Made by a program: the position numbers and the translations under genes. A stretch of DNA of 58,572 nucleotides, taken from an uncultured Lachnospiraceae bacterium (GTDB taxonomy: Bacteria; Bacillota; Clostridia; Lachnospirales; Lachnospiraceae). The stretch lies in contig ONIH01000006.1 of NCBI GenBank assembly GCA_900317825.1, forward strand, positions 1 through 58,572, in the 5' to 3' direction. The notes under the pieces were generated by a model that saw nothing but the letters and a program-made list of their open reading frames with translations, had not been told where the DNA came from and ran no database searches. Position 1 is the stretch's first letter. Each line of letters opens with the position of its first letter. Below, one piece after another: positions 1-7,215 of the stretch.

Positions 1-64
1 TATAAGAATAACAGGAAATTAGAAAAATCGAAAGGCCAGAAGCTGTGTTTCATAACCACTTTGA

Positions 65-83
65 TGCCTTTCGAAGAAAGGCA
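65..83 (+). promoter_or_regulatory. Hairpin holding the valS ribosome site
   Basis: An 8-bp perfect stem (tgcctttc at 65-72, gaaaggca at 76-83) closes a 3-nt loop just before valS. The only good Shine-Dalgarno-like string, gaaagg at 76-81, lies in its 3' arm, so the fold would hide the ribosome site; the distance to the ATG at 95 is long (13 nt). Leader sequence further upstream is outside the window, so a T-box or other element cannot be judged. Confidence 0.45.
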
Positions 84-94
84 CATGTATAATA

Positions 95-2737
95 ATGAAG
101 CTTGCAAAGACATATGATCCGAAGGAGATAGAGGAGAGACTGTATAAGAAGTGGGAGGACAACGGATACTTCCACGCGGAAGTGGACAGGAGCAGAAAAC
201 CATTCACGATCGTGATGCCGCCTCCGAATATTACCGGAAAGCTTCACATGGGACATGCTCTTGATAATACTATGCAGGATATCCTGATTCGGTTCAAGAG
301 GATGCAGGGCTATGAGGCTCTCTGGCAGCCGGGTACAGACCACGCAGCCATAGCCACAGAGGTAAAGGTCACAAACGCCCTTAAGGAAAAGGGAATAGAT
401 AAAAAAGAGATAGGCAGAGAAGCTTTTCTCGATTACTGCTGGAAGTGGAGAGAACAGTACGGCAGGACCATCATCAACCAGCTGAAGAAGCTCGGAAGTT
501 CAGCAGACTGGCAGAGAGAGAGATTTACGATGGACGAGGGCTGCTCGAAGGCAGTTGAGGAAGTATTTGTAAAACTCTACGAGAAAGGCTACATATATAA
601 AGGTTCCAGGATCATCAACTGGTGTCCTAAGTGTCAGACTTCGCTTTCAGACGCAGAGGTCGAGCATGTAGACCAGGATGGATTTTTCTGGCATATCAAT
701 TACCCGGTGAAGGGCGAGAAAGGCAGATTCGTAGAGATCGCCACGACCCGTCCTGAGACTCTGTTAGGTGATACAGCAGTTGCGGTGAACCCGGATGATG
801 AGAGATACAAGGACATCGTCGGAAAGACACTTCTCCTGCCGCTGACAGACAGAGAGATCCCGGTCATTGCAGATTCATATGTGGACAAGGAGTTTGGAAC
901 TGGCTGTGTGAAGATCACACCGGCACACGACCCTAATGACTTCGAAGTAGGAAAACGCCATAACCTTGAGGAAATCTGCATTTTGAATGACGACGGTACG
1001 ATGAACGACAAGTGCGGAAAGTACGCCGGAATGGACCGTTACGAAGCCAGAAAGGCTATGGTAGAAGACCTCGATAAGCAGGGTCTCCTGGTAAAAGTAG
1101 TTCCTCATACTCACGCAGTCGGAACACATGACAGGTGTCACACAACTGTCGAGCCTATGGTAAAGCCGCAGTGGTTCGTCCGCATGAAAGAGATGGGCGA
1201 AGCAGCTCTTGAGGCAGGCAGGAAGGGTGACCTGAAGTTCGTACCTGATAATTATATAAAGACATATGAGCACTGGCTCACGGATATCAGAGACTGGTGT
1301 ATCAGCCGCCAGCTCTGGTGGGGCCACAGGATCCCGGCTTACTACTGTGATGACTGCGGAGAAATGGTCGTACAGAAGGGCGGAGCGCCAAAGGTCTGCC
1401 CTAAGTGCGGCGGGAAGCACTTTACCCAGGATCCTGATACGCTCGATACCTGGTTCTCATCGGCACTGTGGCCATTCTCTACACTTGGGTGGCCGGAAAA
1501 GACCGGGGACTACGAGTATTTTTACCCGACAGACGTGCTTGTGACAGGATACGACATCATTTTCTTCTGGGTCATCAGAATGGTATTCTCAGCCATTGAG
1601 CAGACCGGAAAAGTGCCGTTCCACCATGTGCTGATCCACGGTCTTGTGCGTGATGACAAGGGCAGAAAGATGTCGAAGTCCCTTGGAAACGGTATCGATC
1701 CGCTCGAAGTCATCGACAAGTACGGCGCAGACGCGCTGAGACTTACGCTGATGACAGGAAACGCACCGGGAAATGACATGAGATTCTACTGGGAGAGAGT
1801 CGAGAACTCGAGGAACTTCGCGAATAAGGTATGGAATGCATCGAGATTCATCCAGATGAACCTGGATGGTTTCGACCTCCATGATCCGAAGGACAGCGAC
1901 TTCCACACCGAGGACAGAGCTATCATCTCTCTCGTGAACACCCTCGTGAAGGACGTCACTGAAAATATGGAAAAATACGAGCTCGGCGTCGCAGTTGGCA
2001 AGGTCTACGATTTTATCTGGGATGAATTCTGTGACTGGTACATCGAGATGGTAAAGCCTCGTATGTATGCGAAGGACACGGATCCGGAGTCCGCAAATGC
2101 AGCCCTCTTCACTTTGAAAAATGTCCTGTCGATCGCTCTGAAGCTGCTTCATCCTTACATGCCGTTCATCACAGAGGAAATCTACTGCTCGCTGAACCCT
2201 GAGGAAGAGACGATCATGACTTCTGCATGGCCTGAGTACGAGAAGAAAGCTTACGATGAGAAGGCAGAAGAAGTCTACGCGAGAGCAAAGGAGATAGTAA
2301 AGGGGATGCGTGCAGTCCGCAAGGACATGGACGTTCCGAATTCGAAAAAAGCGACTCTCTACATCGTCTCGACGAAGGCACCGGTCCGTATACTTTTCGA
2401 GGAAAATACATCGCTCTATCAGACACTCTGCAACGCTAACGCAGTCAAGGTACAGAAGGACAACAAAGGAATCGACGAGAAGAGCGTCTCCTTCGTCATC
2501 GCAGATGCCACCTGCTTCGTACCACTCGCGGAACTCGTAGACATGGACAAAGAGCGCGAGCGTCTTGAAAAAGAACAGAAGCGCCTCGAAGGCGAGCTTA
2601 AGCGTTCCAAGGGCATGCTCTCAAACGAGAAGTTCCTCGCTAAGGCCCCAAAAGCAAAAGTCGATGAAGAGAAAGCAAAGCTTGAAAAGTACGAGCAGAT
2701 GATGACAGATGTCAAAAAGCGTTTAAGTGACCTGTAA
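95..2737 (+). CDS. valS: Valyl-tRNA synthetase
   Basis: Charges tRNA-Val with valine in the cytoplasm; a class I aminoacyl-tRNA synthetase. The 880-residue length is normal for the bacterial enzyme. The HIGH-type signature is HMGH at residues 51-54 and KMSKS is at 525-529. The large insertion between them holds the editing (CP1) domain, and the highly charged C-terminal segment from about residue 815 is the coiled-coil arm that contacts tRNA. A second CxxC..CxxC pair (about residues 425-450) looks like a zinc knuckle. The ATG at 95 is chosen because it gives the canonical N-terminus (MKLAKTYDPKEIE). Its ribosome site sits in a hairpin (65-83). It is followed by a structured intergenic element and then by a gene set unrelated to translation. 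Confidence 0.97.
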   Translation: MKLAKTYDPKEIEERLYKKWEDNGYFHAEVDRSRKPFTIVMPPPNITGKLHMGHALDNTMQDILIRFKRMQGYEALWQPGTDHAAIATEVKVTNALKEKGIDKKEIGREAFLDYCWKWREQYGRTIINQLKKLGSSADWQRERFTMDEGCSKAVEEVFVKLYEKGYIYKGSRIINWCPKCQTSLSDAEVEHVDQDGFFWHINYPVKGEKGRFVEIATTRPETLLGDTAVAVNPDDERYKDIVGKTLLLPLTDREIPVIADSYVDKEFGTGCVKITPAHDPNDFEVGKRHNLEEICILNDDGTMNDKCGKYAGMDRYEARKAMVEDLDKQGLLVKVVPHTHAVGTHDRCHTTVEPMVKPQWFVRMKEMGEAALEAGRKGDLKFVPDNYIKTYEHWLTDIRDWCISRQLWWGHRIPAYYCDDCGEMVVQKGGAPKVCPKCGGKHFTQDPDTLDTWFSSALWPFSTLGWPEKTGDYEYFYPTDVLVTGYDIIFFWVIRMVFSAIEQTGKVPFHHVLIHGLVRDDKGRKMSKSLGNGIDPLEVIDKYGADALRLTLMTGNAPGNDMRFYWERVENSRNFANKVWNASRFIQMNLDGFDLHDPKDSDFHTEDRAIISLVNTLVKDVTENMEKYELGVAVGKVYDFIWDEFCDWYIEMVKPRMYAKDTDPESANAALFTLKNVLSIALKLLHPYMPFITEEIYCSLNPEEETIMTSAWPEYEKKAYDEKAEEVYARAKEIVKGMRAVRKDMDVPNSKKATLYIVSTKAPVRILFEENTSLYQTLCNANAVKVQKDNKGIDEKSVSFVIADATCFVPLAELVDMDKERERLEKEQKRLEGELKRSKGMLSNEKFLAKAPKAKVDEEKAKLEKYEQMMTDVKKRLSDL

Positions 2738-2756
2738 ATGTAAGCAGTAAAGGGGA

Positions 2757-2886
2757 GAGGAGGCACAGTAGCGGCGAAAGACCCTTATGAGACGCCGGCA
2801 CTTAGCGGCTGTATTTTAGCCGCTTATGCGTCCGCTGCGTCTCATACGGAGCGAGAGCGTGTCTTGAGCGCCACATGTGTCTCCTC
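2757..2886 (+). ncRNA. Structured intergenic element, copy 1 (unknown family)
   Basis: This segment after valS folds as nested stems. P1 pairs 2757-2766 with 2877-2886 (one G.U) and 2773-2776 with 2869-2872. P2 pairs 2778-2782 with 2861-2865. P3 pairs 2783-2795 with 2837-2849 (12 of 13 bp). P4 pairs 2804-2810 with 2818-2824. The same architecture and the same junction strings (GCGAA, CCTTATG, ACGCCGGC, CTTATGCGTCCGCTGCGT, CATACGGAGCGAGAGCG, TGAGC) recur at 47256-47383, whereas stem bases differ in a pair-preserving way. No T-run follows, so it is not a simple terminator. The strand is assumed from the flanking genes. It could be a small RNA, an mRNA leader or processing element, or a mobile hairpin repeat; I do not recognise the family. 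Confidence 0.75.
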
Positions 2887-2905
2887 GACCCGTTAGGGAT
2901 ATTCC

Positions 2906-3091
2906 ATGATAGATTTTGACGAAGAACTGAAAAATTTCAAGCCGAGCATGGAGATCAGCGAAGCCGAAGACGCGATCCGTGACAAGGACCTGACCGACAT
3001 GATCGACATCCTGAAGGAGATCACCGCCAGCCAGTCCACAGTCATCAGACAGAGCGCGGCAGTGGCGGCAGCGGCGAAGAACAAGAGGTAA
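2906..3091 (+). CDS. Small protein of unknown function (61 aa)
   Basis: I do not recognise this family. The protein is short, starts MIDFDEELKNF, is acidic in its first half (many D and E) and ends in an alanine-rich, lysine-terminated stretch (SAAVAAAAKNKR). It is predicted mostly helical, with no signal peptide, membrane span or cysteine. It ends 7 nt before the zinc-ribbon/TPR gene and begins 19 nt after structured element copy 1, so it is probably the first gene of a small operon with the TPR protein and the amidase. The codon pattern and tight spacing favour a real gene. The ribosome site is weak (ttaggga upstream of the ATG). Function cannot be inferred beyond its context with cell-envelope genes. 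Confidence 0.65.
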   Translation: MIDFDEELKNFKPSMEISEAEDAIRDKDLTDMIDILKEITASQSTVIRQSAAVAAAAKNKR

Positions 3092-3098
3092 AGACCGG

Positions 3099-4517
3099 AT
3101 GGAAAAGTGTTTTTACTGCGGAAATCCGATCGGCGAGGACGAGCGAACCTGTAGGTTCTGCGGCGCAGACCACAGGGCATACAGGATGATAAAGGCATCG
3201 TCGGAGCGTGCGTATAACGAAGGCCTGATAAAGGCACAGGCGCACGACCTCTCCGGCGCTATAGAGAGCCTGAACCGTTCGGTCCGCTATAACAAAAAGA
3301 ACGTCAAAGCCCGTGACCTTTTAGGACTCGTGTACATGAAGTACGGTGAACCAGTGCTCGCGCTGCGCGAGTGGGTCATCGCGAAGAATTTTGATCCGGA
3401 GGACGAGCTTGCGGACAGGTATCTAAATACCGTGAGCAACGATCCCGGCCTCTTTGAAAAAATAGATACAGCCGCGAAGAAATTCAACACCGCCTATAAA
3501 TACGCGCGAGCCAAGGCGTTCGATTTAGCGACTCTCGAACTCAAGGCAGTCGTAAAGGACAATCCCGGCATGGTAAAGGCGAGACAGCTGCTTGCACTCG
3601 TCTACATCCAGGACAGTGAATTTTCAAAGGCGTATGCAGAACTCAAGGCCGCGCAGAAGGTTGATGAGAGCAACCCGCTGACTGCCCGTTACATGAAGGA
3701 AGTCAGGTCGCATCTCGTCACCGATAAGAAAAAAAAGAAAAAGGAGCGTGCAGAGCGCCGTTCTACTGTTGCTATAAACGACGGACACGACGTAGTTCTG
3801 ATGCCGCGCCAGACCTTTATCGAAGCCATCGATAATTCAAAGAGCGGATTTTTTAATATCCTGATCGGTATCGCGATCGGCATTCTGGCATTTGCCTTCC
3901 TCGTGTCTCCGACGATGAAGCAGAGAGAAAATGAGGAGACCAGGAGAGCCCTGATCACTGCGAATTCGACTTCGGCATCATCGAAGAGCGATGTCGCGGA
4001 GTTGCAGAAGCAGGTCGATGACCTGAATAAAAAGCTCGACAAGTACGAGGGACAGTCCGACCTGAAGGGCTCTTACGAAAATCTCCTGAAGGCGCAGCAG
4101 CAGGCTACATCAGATGGAAGCACTTCAGAGGATGCGTCAAAGACTCTCGAGAAGGCGAATAAAAAGCTGCTCGGAAAAAATGGAAAGGCACTCTACCAGA
4201 CTCTGACAGAGCAGATCGACCAGCAGACTCTGGTCACCAGGTATCAGGAAGGCGAGACTGCATTTAACCAGCGGAAGTATCCTGACGCGATAAAGGCTCT
4301 GAAGGAAGTCGTGGACTTGGACGACACCTACGATAACGGAGACGCTATGTATAAACTCGCGCAGGCCTACGAGAATAACGGTGACACTAAGAATGCCCTG
4401 AAGTATTACCGCAAGGTCGCAAAGGACTATGCCCGTTATTACCGGGGAAGAAATTCTGCGAGAAAAGTCACCCAGCTGGAGGCTCAGCAGGATGATGGGA
4501 ACGGAGACGAACAGTGA
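3099..4517 (+). CDS. Zinc-ribbon and TPR membrane protein
   Basis: Probably a membrane-anchored scaffold or assembly factor; its exact role is unknown. The N-terminus is a zinc ribbon with two CxxC pairs (C4/C7 and C18/C21). TPR-like helical repeats span roughly residues 30-205, followed by a very basic K-rich segment (about 208-220). One transmembrane helix lies near residues 247-267, then a coiled coil of about 50 residues, then a second group of TPR repeats near the C-terminus (about 390-460). This gives a cytoplasmic zinc ribbon plus TPR block and an extracellular coiled coil plus TPR block. It overlaps the downstream amidase by 4 nt (ATGA-type overlap), which suggests coupled translation and a shared job in cell-wall remodelling. 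The topology follows the positive-inside rule and is an inference. Confidence 0.8.
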   Translation: MEKCFYCGNPIGEDERTCRFCGADHRAYRMIKASSERAYNEGLIKAQAHDLSGAIESLNRSVRYNKKNVKARDLLGLVYMKYGEPVLALREWVIAKNFDPEDELADRYLNTVSNDPGLFEKIDTAAKKFNTAYKYARAKAFDLATLELKAVVKDNPGMVKARQLLALVYIQDSEFSKAYAELKAAQKVDESNPLTARYMKEVRSHLVTDKKKKKKERAERRSTVAINDGHDVVLMPRQTFIEAIDNSKSGFFNILIGIAIGILAFAFLVSPTMKQRENEETRRALITANSTSASSKSDVAELQKQVDDLNKKLDKYEGQSDLKGSYENLLKAQQQATSDGSTSEDASKTLEKANKKLLGKNGKALYQTLTEQIDQQTLVTRYQEGETAFNQRKYPDAIKALKEVVDLDDTYDNGDAMYKLAQAYENNGDTKNALKYYRKVAKDYARYYRGRNSARKVTQLEAQQDDGNGDEQ

Positions 4518-5983
4518 GGCCGCTTAAGAGTATCATCAGTCTGGCGCTTGCAGGAGTACTGCTTTTAGCGGGGACTCCGGTGCAGGCAGAGGCAGGAGCA
4601 CTGTACAGGGCAGACGAAGGATATTACGACCCGATGCTTTTAGGCGAGCATGATAAAATAGTCGTCATAGATCCGGGACATGGCGGTCCGTGGGAGACAG
4701 GCGCCTGCTCAGGCGGACTCGTTGAGAGAGACCTGAATCTGAAGATTTCTAAATACATAAAGCAGAGACTCGAGAGCTATGGCTGTAAAGTCCTTCTTAG
4801 CAGGACATATAATACCAGGGTAGGACTCGAAGACCGCGCTAGATATGCAGCAAAGGTAGGAGCAGACGCTCTTGCATCTGCACATCTGAACGGAGCCGGC
4901 GCCAGAGCCCATGGAGCGAGAGTCATCATCCCGAACAGAAGCTATGACGGACGCTGCCGAAGTGCCGCAGTCTCGATGGCAAATGCCCTTATGAAGCACC
5001 TGTCAAAGGACTTGGGACTTGGAGCGAGATACCCGATCTATTCGAGATACACGAAGAGCGGACTCAGGTATCCGAACGGCAGCAGGGCCGACTATTTTGC
5101 GGTGATAAGGGTGTCAAAGCGATACCATATACCGGCGGTCATCGTGGAGCCGTGCTATATCACGAATGCCGGAGACAGACACAAGTGCCTGACGAGTGAG
5201 GCGAAGCTTAGAAAAGTAGGATACTCTGAGGCTGATGGACTGGCAGATGGACTCGGGTACAACCTGCATCTGAAAGCACCGGAGCCGGCTGAGCTGCTAG
5301 ACGCCGAGCCGACCGGAAAGAGCTCATACATCTCAGTGACATGGGAAAGATCAAAGAATGCCCAGAAGTACATTGTTTTCAGAAGGACCAAAGGCGGTAA
5401 ATGGAAAGAGATAGGCCGCTCGAAGAAGCCTTCATTTACCGACAAGCGTGCCACGTATAACCAGACTTACTACTACACCGTAGTCAGCGAGAACTCAAAT
5501 GGCCGTGCGGTTTCTTATGATAAGAGCGGTGTAAAGGCGAAGACTCCGAGACATGACATCGAGCTCGGCGCGCGGTATACTAACGGAAAAGTGGCTCTGA
5601 CCTGGACTGACGAGGATCAGCCGGACAGCTACACGATATACCGCTCGGGCGATGATGGTGATTACAAAAAAATAGCCACCGTTGACGGTGACAAGAGAAG
5701 CTATTCAGATGCTGATGTGAATGAAGGCAGTATTTATACCTACACGATCAGATCATACAAAAAGTGCAAGACCTACACCTATAAAGACCGGAACCGGGAT
5801 GGTGTGAAGAGCTACCTGACAGGCAGATGGACCTGCCGCAAGCGCACAGTCGTAAAGCACAAGCGAAACGACGAGATCCGAAGCACCTATAAGAAAAGTA
5901 ACATAACTGTCGCCTGCCAGCCGCAGGCACAGACAGATACAGAAAATCAGTCAGAAACGCAAACAGCTGATACTACTCAGTAA
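4514..5983 (+). CDS. Secreted N-acetylmuramoyl-L-alanine amidase with Fn3-like repeats
   Basis: Cleaves the amide bond between N-acetylmuramic acid and the peptide stem of peptidoglycan. The signal peptide is residues 1 to about 26 (hydrophobic core, cut near VQAEA). An Amidase_3 (zinc amidase) domain covers about 47-245, and the expected metal and catalytic residues are present: H56 in DPGHGG, E71 in VERDLN, H124 in SAHLNG and E212 in VEPCYITN. Two fibronectin-III-like modules follow (about 255-430), then a basic and Q/T-rich tail. The start overlaps the upstream TPR gene by 4 nt. It converges on the minus-strand hydrolase gene. The overall plan resembles the N-terminal half of the larger autolysin at 7216-9951, so the two are probably paralogues. 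Confidence 0.88.
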   Translation: MRPLKSIISLALAGVLLLAGTPVQAEAGALYRADEGYYDPMLLGEHDKIVVIDPGHGGPWETGACSGGLVERDLNLKISKYIKQRLESYGCKVLLSRTYNTRVGLEDRARYAAKVGADALASAHLNGAGARAHGARVIIPNRSYDGRCRSAAVSMANALMKHLSKDLGLGARYPIYSRYTKSGLRYPNGSRADYFAVIRVSKRYHIPAVIVEPCYITNAGDRHKCLTSEAKLRKVGYSEADGLADGLGYNLHLKAPEPAELLDAEPTGKSSYISVTWERSKNAQKYIVFRRTKGGKWKEIGRSKKPSFTDKRATYNQTYYYTVVSENSNGRAVSYDKSGVKAKTPRHDIELGARYTNGKVALTWTDEDQPDSYTIYRSGDDGDYKKIATVDGDKRSYSDADVNEGSIYTYTIRSYKKCKTYTYKDRNRDGVKSYLTGRWTCRKRTVVKHKRNDEIRSTYKKSNITVACQPQAQTDTENQSETQTADTTQ

Positions 5984-6010
5984 ACGGGCAGTACCAGCTG
6001 TATTTTTTTC

Positions 6011-7192
6011 TTATTCGCCGAGGGCTTCGTTCAGGAAGCCAAGCTCATCTGCGGCGTAATCATTGTAGAGGTATTTCGCTCTGAAAAGTGAGTAGCCATT
6101 GCAGCCATCTTCTTTTAACTCTTCATAGGAGTCAGCCAGGTTTCCACTGTAGTGAGCCCAGCCGTAATCAGTAGCAATATTCTGGCCGCATCTGTAAAGC
6201 GCAAGGGCGATGTATTTTACCTTGCCGAGCTTATCAAAGGAAGGCGAGGTGAACTGTTCAAGTCTCTGGGTGAACATCGCCGTTCCGCCTTTTTTACCAT
6301 AGTCGTTCGTCCAGTAGAGCTGAGGCATCACATAGTCGACATAGCCCTTCTGTGAAACCCAGGTCGTCACATCCGCGCCTGACGCCTTGTCATTTGTCAG
6401 ATTTCCCTGCGGAGCAATGCCGAAGGTGGCGTCCGGGTTTGCCTTGTGAACGTCCTTGTAGACTCTCTTTACGAGCTTATTTACGTTCGTGGCTTTATTT
6501 TTCTGGGAGATGTTTGCAGCGGCTTTTGCAGTCAGAGTCACCTGATTGTTCCTGGCGACATTCTGGTAACCATTCTTCGCGTGATAGAAGTAGTCGTCAA
6601 AGATGACACCGTCCACATCGTACTTCATGACTTCTTTTACGGCCTTTACGATGCGGTCTCTCGAACTGGCAGCACCTGGATTCAGGAAGTAGTTCGTGTC
6701 GACTCTGTAAGGATTCATCCAGGCGATAAGCTTTATATTCTGCTTATGAGCCTCTTCGACCATGATCTGCAGCGGGTCGAACTTCAGAGTGTTGTAAGCA
6801 GACTTCGTATTTTTCCCGGCTTTTGCAAGGGCAGTCACAGAAGGTGAGATCTCTTTTAGGGCATGGAAAGTCTTACTCTTCCAGGCAGCATCGTCATTCG
6901 AGCGAACCTGCATATAGACTGTGTTCAGATCGTAGTCCTTCAGATCGGTTAAAAAATCCTGAGCATTTTTTCGGAAAGTGGCTTCATCGTCAGTGGACAG
7001 TCCGATATTTTTATCAGTGTAATCGTAGACGGAAAGCCAGACCCCGTGGACTTCATCATCAGCGGAAGAGGCTGTCTCAGCGGCTTCGACAGTTTCTGCT
7101 TTACCTGTATTTTTTGTCAGATGAAAAGCAGTAATGCCGGTGAATGCAACGGCAGTTGCCAGCACAGCGGCGACGATTTTTTTCTTTAGCAT
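6011..7192 (-). CDS. Secreted GH10-like glycoside hydrolase (DUF187/GHL10 type)
   Basis: An exported protein with a TIM-barrel hydrolase domain of the family 10-like type (DUF187), related to the YngK group thought to act on cell-envelope or other glycans; the substrate is unknown. A signal peptide or signal anchor is visible at residues 1 to about 35. The barrel begins near residue 50 (HGVWLSVYDY) and shows typical strand motifs such as NTVYMQVRSN, KLIAWMNPYRVD and DGVIFDDYFY, whose acidic residues may be catalytic. It lies 23 nt downstream of the autolysin gene on the same strand, so the two are likely co-transcribed. Its ribosome site, aaaggag 7 nt before the ATG, is strong. The length of 393 residues fits the family. 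Confidence 0.82.
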   Translation of the reverse strand: MLKKKIVAAVLATAVAFTGITAFHLTKNTGKAETVEAAETASSADDEVHGVWLSVYDYTDKNIGLSTDDEATFRKNAQDFLTDLKDYDLNTVYMQVRSNDDAAWKSKTFHALKEISPSVTALAKAGKNTKSAYNTLKFDPLQIMVEEAHKQNIKLIAWMNPYRVDTNYFLNPGAASSRDRIVKAVKEVMKYDVDGVIFDDYFYHAKNGYQNVARNNQVTLTAKAAANISQKNKATNVNKLVKRVYKDVHKANPDATFGIAPQGNLTNDKASGADVTTWVSQKGYVDYVMPQLYWTNDYGKKGGTAMFTQRLEQFTSPSFDKLGKVKYIALALYRCGQNIATDYGWAHYSGNLADSYEELKEDGCNGYSLFRAKYLYNDYAADELGFLNEALGE

Positions 7193-7215
7193 ATGAATCT
7201 CCTTTAAGGCTTATA

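Noticed and set aside
2757-2886. Intrinsic terminator of valS
   Set aside because: The fold is multi-branched, no T-run follows, and the element has a second structured copy elsewhere.
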